Below are positions 5,795 to 10,603 of a DNA stretch of 10,603 bases, in pieces (positions within the stretch are counted from its first letter, which is position 1; the number at the start of each line of letters is the position of its first letter). The DNA comes from Dehalococcoidia bacterium (GTDB lineage Bacteria > Chloroflexota > Dehalococcoidia > Dehalococcoidales > BS750m-G39). The stretch is taken from the NCBI GenBank assembly GCA_030640325.1, contig DAOWJM010000140.1, positions 1-10,603 on the forward strand, read 5' to 3'. A program made the translations under genes and the position numbers. The notes beneath the pieces were generated by a model. The model saw only the letters and a list, made by a program, of their open reading frames with translations. It searched no databases and was not told where the DNA came from.

Positions 5795-5822
5795 GGCATT
5801 TATGATACAATTAGCATAAAAT
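5793..5822 (+). promoter_or_regulatory. Promoter of the four-gene signalling cluster
   Basis: TTGGCA (5793-5798) and TAAAAT (5817-5822) are separated by 18 bases and each match the consensus at five of six positions. A second candidate -10, TACAAT (5806-5811) with the extended TGA just before it, overlaps. Transcription would begin at about 5818-5830, 25-35 bases before the first gene. The GGCAT half-sites around the -35 box could bind a regulator. Confidence 0.5.
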
Positions 5823-5850
5823 CCTTTATGTTTTTCAGAAGAATGGGGGG

Positions 5851-6954
5851 GTGATGAGGACGCCTAACAAAGGAAATAGAGCAGGAAAAGGCAGAGATTC
5901 AAACAGCATACCCCCGTTGCTGGAGCAAGGAGTAAGCATAATTTTGATGGACTATGTAGTTAAGTATCAGAACCGGTTGCTGATTGAAAGGTTCGGAGAT
6001 TTGAAGGGTAAGCTATGTTATGAGGGATATTATGGGCGTAAAAAACCATGTGAGATTTGTGCCCTCGGGCGAGCTATTGAGAGTGGTAGAAGTGAGGTCC
6101 ACGAGGTAAAAACAAAGGATGGCAGGGTATATGAGTTTCAATTCATCCCTTTCACAGATGCCAGTGGTGTGACGAAGGCTGTTGAGGTGACCACCGACAT
6201 CGGCGAGCGTAAAAATGCGGAAGAGGCGCTACGAGTTGCTAGCGACGAGCTAAGGGAGGTGCGGGGTGAGCTGATTCGTGCCGAAAAGCTGGCAGCGATA
6301 GGGCAACTGGCGAGTGGGGTTGGACATGAGCTCAGGAATCCCCTAGGAGCCATCAGGAACGCCGTTTTCTATGTGAGAAGAAGGATAGCCAAGAGTGCCC
6401 TGCCGGCTACCGAACCCAAAGTGCTGGAATTTCTCGATATCATAGATGGGGAGGTTAATAGTGCCAACAAGGTCATAAACGACCTTCTCGGCTTCTCTCG
6501 GATAGCTAAACCAACTGTCTCATCGGTTAATATAGGCGGAATAATTGAGGATGCCCTCAAGCATGTTCCCATGCCGGAGAATGTTGAGCTGACCAGGGAT
6601 GTAGACTCTAGCCTGCCTATGGTGATGGTGGACGCAGAACAGGTTCGGCAGGTGTTTGTCAATATAATCCTCAACGCTGTTCAAGCTATGCCCGAAGATG
6701 GGCGCCTGGGCATTATAGTTAAAAGCAAAGGCGAATTTGTGGAGGTGAAGTTTACTGACACTGGCGGTGGCATCCCTGAATCTGCCATAAACAAAATTTT
6801 CGACCCATTATTTACTACAAAAGCCAAGGGCATCGGACTGGGGCTACCGATGTGCAAAAGCACCATTGAAAGGCATGGCGGAGGCATCGGGGTAGAAAGC
6901 AAGGAGGGCGAGGGAACTACATTTACCGTCTCACTGCCTACCCAGGCGGTCTAA
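5851..6954 (+). CDS. PAS-domain sensor histidine kinase with three-cysteine motif
   Basis: This is a cytoplasmic histidine kinase: no signal peptide or transmembrane helix is visible. Residues about 22-118 form a PAS-like sensor ending in the usual VEVTTDIGERKNAEEAL linker. Within it, CYEGYYGRKKPCEIC places cysteines at 56, 67 and 70 (C-X10-C-X2-C), a motif known from other PAS sensors and possibly redox- or metal-responsive. A short coiled coil leads to a HisKA domain with phosphoacceptor H159 in GVGHELRNPLGAI. The ATPase domain has the N box (VNIILNAVQAM, N275), DTGGGIP (303-309), the F box IFDPLFTT and GIGLGL (327-332). The HELRNPLGAI and FTTKAKGIGLGL wording is of the NtrB/ZraS class. The start is GTG 5851 or ATG 5854 (one residue shorter). 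Seven G residues (5845-5851) directly precede it. It is the first gene of a four-gene cluster. Confidence 0.92.
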   Translation: MMRTPNKGNRAGKGRDSNSIPPLLEQGVSIILMDYVVKYQNRLLIERFGDLKGKLCYEGYYGRKKPCEICALGRAIESGRSEVHEVKTKDGRVYEFQFIPFTDASGVTKAVEVTTDIGERKNAEEALRVASDELREVRGELIRAEKLAAIGQLASGVGHELRNPLGAIRNAVFYVRRRIAKSALPATEPKVLEFLDIIDGEVNSANKVINDLLGFSRIAKPTVSSVNIGGIIEDALKHVPMPENVELTRDVDSSLPMVMVDAEQVRQVFVNIILNAVQAMPEDGRLGIIVKSKGEFVEVKFTDTGGGIPESAINKIFDPLFTTKAKGIGLGLPMCKSTIERHGGGIGVESKEGEGTTFTVSLPTQAV

Positions 6955-6985
6955 ATGAGTTTGTATCTAGTAAGAAGGGGAGATA

Positions 6986-7711
6986 ATGAAAACCAACATC
7001 CTAGTGGTTGATGACCTCAAGAGCGTTCGGATGACTTTAGGTAGAGTATTGGAGGATGAGGGGCACAATGTAGTCCTGGCTGAGGATGGTTATCAAGCCA
7101 TTGAGGCAGCAAAGCAAACTTCCTTTGACATCATCTTTATGGATATAAAGATGCCAGGGATAAACGGAGTGCAGACCTTCCGCGAGGTTAAAAAAATCAA
7201 TCCTCAGGCAGCCGTCATAATGATGACCGCCTATTCTGTCGAGGACCTGGTAAGGGAAGCCCTGGAGGAGGGTGCTTATGCTGTGGTTTACAAGCCATTT
7301 GATATCGAGAATATAGTGAGCATCATTGAGTCTGCCCTTCGCAAAACCCTGATTTTGATAGTAGATGACAGGTTTGCTGACCGTGAAACCCTTAAGGCTA
7401 TCCTGGAGGAGAGAGGATATAGTGTGGTTACTGCTAGCAGTGGTGCTGAAGCGCTGGCGAGAGTCAAAGAAAAACGCTTTGACATCATATTTTTGGATGT
7501 CAGACTACCAGATATAGATGGGGCGCAACTCTTTGAGCAGGTGGAGGATATCGACCCCGAGGTGGCTGTGATTATGATGACCGGTTATTCTGAGGAGGAG
7601 TCGGTGAAGAGGGCAATATCCCAGGGGGCTTACACCTGCATTTATAAACCGTTTAATATAGATAAGATACTGGCATTGGTCGGTGAGATTTCCCAGCGAA
7701 GGAGAAGGTAG
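6986..7711 (+). CDS. Double receiver-domain protein without output domain
   Basis: Two complete CheY-like receiver domains fill all 241 residues. REC1 (about 3-118) has the acidic pair D9/D10, phosphoacceptor D53, T81 and K103. REC2 (about 121-238) has D127/D128, D171, T199 and K221. All five key residues are present in each, so both should be phosphorylatable. The two copies are alike over long stretches (FDIIFMDIKMPGING versus FDIIFLDVRLPDIDG, then VIMMTAYS versus VIMMTGYS), indicating an internal duplication. No DNA-binding, enzymatic or Hpt domain exists, so the protein can only pass or store phosphate or bind partners. AAGGGGAG (6975-6982) precedes ATG 6986. It starts 31 bases after the kinase and ends two bases before the next ATG, which argues for a matched, co-expressed intermediate in a phosphorelay. 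Confidence 0.93.
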   Translation: MKTNILVVDDLKSVRMTLGRVLEDEGHNVVLAEDGYQAIEAAKQTSFDIIFMDIKMPGINGVQTFREVKKINPQAAVIMMTAYSVEDLVREALEEGAYAVVYKPFDIENIVSIIESALRKTLILIVDDRFADRETLKAILEERGYSVVTASSGAEALARVKEKRFDIIFLDVRLPDIDGAQLFEQVEDIDPEVAVIMMTGYSEEESVKRAISQGAYTCIYKPFNIDKILALVGEISQRRRR

Positions 7712-7713
7712 AT

Positions 7714-8895
7714 ATGTCTCATCCGTCAAACATCCTGGTAATAGATGATGAGGTTGCCACCTTAAGGACCTTATCAGCGGGACTGCAAGACATGGGGCAT
7801 AGGGTGACCACTGCTGCCACGGGACGAGAGGCACTGGCACTGCTCAGGAAGCAGCCCTTCAATATTGTCATTGCTGACATGAAATTGCCTGACATCGGCG
7901 GTCTGGAAATACTGGAAACGACAAAGGAACTTAATCCAGAGGTAGCGGTAATTATGATAACCAGCCGTGCCAGTATTGAAATGGCGGCGGAGGCAATTAA
8001 CGAAGGCGCCTATGCCTACATACTCAAGCCTGGGGCTATGAGTGAGCTAGCGACCATAATCAATTATGCTTTGAGAGAGCAAAGGCTATTGATTGAGAAC
8101 CGGAAGTTGGTGGAGAGCCTGCAACGCTCCAACAAAAGTCTGGAGGAGGTCAATAGGGCACTGGAGTGGGCAAGCCATGCGAAATCAGATTTTATGGCAA
8201 AAATGAGCCACGAGTTGCGCACCCCGCTCAATGTCATCATCGGCTTCTCTGAACTCATGTTGGACCAGATGCCCGGTGAGGTCAATGAGGAGCAGAGGCA
8301 ATGCCTTGGCGATATTTTGACCAGTGGTCAGCACCTGCTGGGCTTAATCAATGACGTCCTTGACCTGTCCAAGATAGAATCGGGCAAGGTGGAACTCAGG
8401 CTGAGAAATATAGCTTTAGGTGATGTATTACAATCGTTGAGGAACACTATGATGCCTATGCTCACCCCAAGAAAGCAAAGCCTTGATATTGAAGTAGAAG
8501 AAGGGCTCCCCCGTGTTCGTGCTAATGAAGCTAAGGTAAGGCAGGTGCTTTTCAACTTGGTTAGCAATTCAGCTAAGTTTACCTCGGATGGAGGTAAGCT
8601 AAAAATCGTGGCTGCTATGAAGGGCAATTGGTGTCAGGTCAGCGTGGTTGATGATGGCATTGGCATCAAGAAGAAAGACCAAGAACGGATATTTGAGCCT
8701 TTTTACCAGATAGACAGTTCAATAGCCGGGGAGAAGCAGGGAACCGGGCTAGGGTTGGCACTAGTCAAGCAAATTGTGGAACAGCACGGTGGTCAAATTT
8801 GGGTAGAGAGTGAGCATGGAAAGGGCAGTCGGTTTATCTTTACTCTACCCCTGTTAACAGAGGATGAGCCATATCCTGGGGGGAACAGGCGCTGA
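7714..8895 (+). CDS. Receiver-histidine kinase hybrid (REC-HisKA-HATPase)
   Basis: The 393-residue protein has an N-terminal receiver instead of a sensor. Acidic pair D11/D12, phosphoacceptor D55, T83 and K105 are present, but the usual KPF after the lysine is KPG. A coiled-coil linker (about 118-155, ENRKLVESLQRSNKSLEEVNRAL) leads to HisKA with H166 in MSHELRTPLNVIIGFSELM. The HATPase domain has N285 (FNLVSNSAKFT), DDGIGI (313-318), IFEPFYQ and GTGLGL (343-348). No membrane segment is seen. REC-HK proteins are kinases whose activity is controlled by phosphorylation of their own receiver, so this one can be an input point for phosphate from an upstream kinase. GGAG at 7701-7704 serves ATG 7714, two bases after the double-receiver gene. 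Its stop overlaps the next gene's start. Confidence 0.93.
   Translation: MSHPSNILVIDDEVATLRTLSAGLQDMGHRVTTAATGREALALLRKQPFNIVIADMKLPDIGGLEILETTKELNPEVAVIMITSRASIEMAAEAINEGAYAYILKPGAMSELATIINYALREQRLLIENRKLVESLQRSNKSLEEVNRALEWASHAKSDFMAKMSHELRTPLNVIIGFSELMLDQMPGEVNEEQRQCLGDILTSGQHLLGLINDVLDLSKIESGKVELRLRNIALGDVLQSLRNTMMPMLTPRKQSLDIEVEEGLPRVRANEAKVRQVLFNLVSNSAKFTSDGGKLKIVAAMKGNWCQVSVVDDGIGIKKKDQERIFEPFYQIDSSIAGEKQGTGLGLALVKQIVEQHGGQIWVESEHGKGSRFIFTLPLLTEDEPYPGGNRR
8878..8883 (+). promoter_or_regulatory. Ribosome binding site supporting a CTG start
   Basis: Six consecutive G residues lie inside the end of the hybrid kinase gene, eight bases before the CTG at 8892. The position is ideal for initiation at that codon, and no other strong site lies near the later GTG at 8976. 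Confidence 0.6.
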
Positions 8896-9593
8896 AAGAG
8901 AAAATCCTTGTAGTTGATGATGACCCTGCCTTTGTTAGACTGGTTGAGCAGGTTCTTACTCAAAAGGGATATGAAGTGCTCAACGCCAATAGCGGGGAGG
9001 AAGGGCTGCGGCTTTTATTTGCCCACAGACCAGATATGGTGCTCCTGGATGTGGTGATGCCCAGAATGGATGGCTGGCAGACCTGTAGCCGCATCCGTGA
9101 TATCTCTGATATCCCTATCATTATGCTCACTGCTCATGAGAAGGCTGAGGAAGATGTAGTGCGTGGGCTTGACTGTGGGGCTGATGAGTATCTTATGAAA
9201 CCGGTTGGGAGTAGGGAGCTGGTGGCAAGGGTGCGGGCAGTAATGCGACGTGCCGAGTTGCCCTCTTCCCAGGAGGAGGGGAGGGGGATTACCTTTAGTG
9301 ATGACTTCTTGACGGTGGATATTGCCGAGCGGGAGGTTATGGTAAATGGAGAGCGGGTGAGACTGACTCCAATAGAGTTTCGCCTGCTTGCCCTACTGAT
9401 GCAGAATGCCGGCCACATTCTCACCCACAAACAACTGCTGGAAAGGGTGTGGGGCTGGGAATACATCGATGACCTGGATTATGTGCGCATCTATATCTGG
9501 CATCTGCGTCAGAAGATAGAGCCAGACCCCACTCAACCCAGGTATATTATTACTGAGCCGGGGGTTGGCTACTACTTCCGCAAAGCCAACTGA
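8892..9593 (+). CDS. OmpR/PhoB-family response regulator, apparent CTG start
   Basis: A receiver domain (residues 1-115) is joined to a C-terminal winged-helix DNA-binding domain (about 131-231: LTPIEFRLLALLMQNAGHILTHKQLLERVWG, then YVRIYIWHLRQKIEPDP and IITEPGVGYYF). The receiver is complete only if translation begins near 8892: KEKILVVDDDP supplies the acidic triad D9-D11, followed by D53 (MVLLDVVMP), T80 and K103. The frame is open back to a stop at 8865 but has no ATG, GTG or TTG before GTG 8976. Starting there would delete the first strand and the acidic pocket, giving 205 residues. CTG 8892 overlaps the kinase stop codon (CTGA), has a six-G site eight bases upstream, and gives a normal 233-residue protein. 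It is probably the transcriptional output of the cluster, coupled in translation to the hybrid kinase. Confidence 0.9.
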   Translation: MKEKILVVDDDPAFVRLVEQVLTQKGYEVLNANSGEEGLRLLFAHRPDMVLLDVVMPRMDGWQTCSRIRDISDIPIIMLTAHEKAEEDVVRGLDCGADEYLMKPVGSRELVARVRAVMRRAELPSSQEEGRGITFSDDFLTVDIAEREVMVNGERVRLTPIEFRLLALLMQNAGHILTHKQLLERVWGWEYIDDLDYVRIYIWHLRQKIEPDPTQPRYIITEPGVGYYFRKAN

Positions 9594-9887
9594 CCCGCTT
9601 TAGGCAAATCTCTTTTCTATAACATTGCCCCCTCCTTGTTTTTAGCTTGTCTCTCTTCCCATCTCTCCCCCCGTTTTTAACATAGTTCTTTTTCCCACCC
9701 ACCCGCCCTATAGAGGCTAGTGTCCCCAATCCCTCGCTTTTGTTGGGGGTGGGTTGCTAAGTAAATGTCTAAGGGGGTGAGGTGCAAAAAGTTGAGGTGC
9801 CACTAAAGTACTAAAACGAGTACAATAACTTGTGCTTATTCTGTGGCAATAGTAGAATACATCCAGCATGATGGGAGGGGGAGTCTC
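9594..9887. other. Structured, pyrimidine-rich intergenic region upstream of purL
   Basis: No gene is seen in these 294 bases. The first half is strongly C/T-rich on the plus strand, with repeated runs such as CCCCCTCC, CCCCCCGTTTTT and CTTTTTCCC, and contains a G-quadruplex motif on the minus strand (9694-9708). The second half contains alternative pairings: CCCCAA (9724-9729) with TTGGGG (9743-9748), or CCCACCC (9694-9700) with GGGTGGG (9747-9753). It also contains an 8-base direct repeat TGAGGTGC (9778-9785 and 9793-9800), the inverted repeat GTACT/AGTAC (9808-9812 and 9819-9823), and TGCCAC (9798-9803) complementary to GTGGCA (9843-9848). TACAAT (9821-9826) is a possible -10 without a good -35. 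No clear intrinsic terminator for the signalling cluster was found. Confidence 0.5.
9694..9708 (-). other. Second intergenic G-quadruplex motif
   Basis: The minus strand reads GGGCGGGTGGGTGGG: four G3 tracts with single-base loops, a textbook stable parallel quadruplex sequence. It lies about 100 bases after the response regulator gene and about 180 bases before purL. The G-rich strand is the template strand for both flanking genes. Confidence 0.6.
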
Positions 9888-10603
9888 TTGTTCAGGGTTG
9901 AGGTCTCAGTAAAGTCTGGTTTCCCAGACCCACGGGGAGAGGCACTGCAAAAGGATATCCGTGACCTTGGCATCGCCACTGCTGAGCAGGTCAGGGTCAG
10001 CGATATATATCTGCTGGAAGGGAAACTGAGCCAGAAAGAGGCGAACATAATCTGCCGGGAGCTGCTGGCTGACCCCGTAGTTGAAGAGTATTCAATCGGA
10101 GAAGCGCCTCTCGTTGCCACCAGAGATGAAAATTCTCATGCCGTTGAGGTTGCCTATAATCCCGGCGTGATGGACCCGGTGGAGGAGAGTGTCAGCAAAG
10201 GTATCCTTGACCTGGGCATAACCACTGTTGAGTCGGTAAAGACAGCCAAGAGATATTATCTATGGGGCAAGCTTTCAACAGGCGATATTGACCTTATCTC
10301 TAGTAAGCTGCTGGTTAACAGCGTAATCCAGCATGCGGTCACCGGTCGGGAAAGAGTATTGCTACCCTCAGCAGCATATAGGTTCTCCTTGGAAGAGGTT
10401 GATTTATTGAGCCTGGATGATGATGGGTTAACCAGGCTGTGCCAGGACAAACTTTGGTTAATTCCAAATGAGTTAAAGCATATCCAAAGCTACTTCTCCA
10501 GCTTAGGTCGCAACCCCACCGATGTTGAGCTTGAAACTCTGGCGCAGACATGGTCGGAGCATTGCAAGCATAAGACATTCAAGTCCAAGATAAGGCTGGG
10601 CGA
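9888..10603 (+). CDS. purL: Phosphoribosylformylglycinamidine synthase with tandem PurS-like N terminus, partial
   Basis: FGAM synthase converts FGAR, glutamine and ATP to FGAM in purine synthesis. The 238 visible residues contain two PurS-like domains in tandem: about 1-80 (FRVEVSVKSGFPDPRGEALQ, then DLGIATAEQVRVSDIYLLEGKLS) and about 84-152 (VEVAYNPGVMDPVEESVSK, then DLGITTVESVKTAKRYYLWGKLS). The start of the PurL catalytic part follows (LGRNPTDVELETLAQTWSEHC, about 206-226, a PurL hallmark) and runs off the window. The start is probably TTG 9888, preceded by GGGAGGGGGAG (9873-9883), giving MFRVEVSVKSG. GTG 9843 would add 15 residues (MAIVEYIQHDGRGSL). The gene is separated from the signalling cluster by 294 bases and probably has its own promoter and leader. 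Confidence 0.9.
   Translation, partial: MFRVEVSVKSGFPDPRGEALQKDIRDLGIATAEQVRVSDIYLLEGKLSQKEANIICRELLADPVVEEYSIGEAPLVATRDENSHAVEVAYNPGVMDPVEESVSKGILDLGITTVESVKTAKRYYLWGKLSTGDIDLISSKLLVNSVIQHAVTGRERVLLPSAAYRFSLEEVDLLSLDDDGLTRLCQDKLWLIPNELKHIQSYFSSLGRNPTDVELETLAQTWSEHCKHKTFKSKIRLG

Noticed and set aside
1..10603. CRISPR arrays, insertion sequences or toxin-antitoxin pairs
   Set aside because: No regularly spaced repeats, transposase-like frames or paired small toxin/antitoxin genes were seen on either strand.

Overview
The window reads as a chromosomal segment of a free-living bacterium of moderate GC. A Dehalococcoidia-like Chloroflexota member is my best guess. That guess rests on the short EF-Ts, the unusually short tmRNA tag (GEPEFALAA, which resembles the short Dehalococcoides tag as I recall it) and the PurS-PurS-PurL fusion. 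It is an inference from family resemblance and was not tested by any search.

Left part (1-3027, minus strand): a housekeeping translation and growth operon in the order rpsB - tsf - pyrH - frr - uppS. It covers ribosomal protein S2, EF-Ts, UMP kinase, ribosome recycling factor and undecaprenyl diphosphate synthase, the last cut by the window edge. A good extended -10 promoter lies upstream of rpsB, and a hairpin separates frr from uppS. The divergent intergenic region (3028-3250) also drives a rightward gene for an unrecognised 117-residue protein, and carries a perfect G-quadruplex motif.

Middle part (3605-5850, plus strand): smpB is followed 26 bases later by ssrA (tmRNA), so the trans-translation pair sits together. 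A clear intrinsic terminator follows. Next come an endonuclease III family DNA glycosylase/AP lyase with an intact [4Fe-4S] cluster and a small orphan protein of 65 residues.

Right part (5851-9593, plus strand): a tightly packed four-gene signalling cluster. It encodes a PAS histidine kinase with a three-cysteine motif, a protein made only of two receiver domains, a receiver-histidine kinase hybrid, and an OmpR/PhoB-type DNA-binding response regulator. The last gene has no ATG, GTG or TTG start that keeps its phosphorylation site region intact. It appears to start at a CTG overlapping the preceding stop codon, behind a six-G Shine-Dalgarno. The parts suggest a multi-step phosphorelay ending in transcriptional control; the input and target genes are unknown.

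Right edge (9594-10603): a pyrimidine-rich, structured intergenic region with a second perfect G-quadruplex motif and a stretch that resembles the 5' half of the tmRNA. It is followed by the start of a purL gene (FGAM synthase) whose N terminus is two tandem PurS-like domains.

Non-ATG starts are strikingly common here (rpsB, tsf and purL TTG; frr and smpB GTG; the response regulator CTG), so starts were chosen from Shine-Dalgarno position and family alignment rather than the first ATG.
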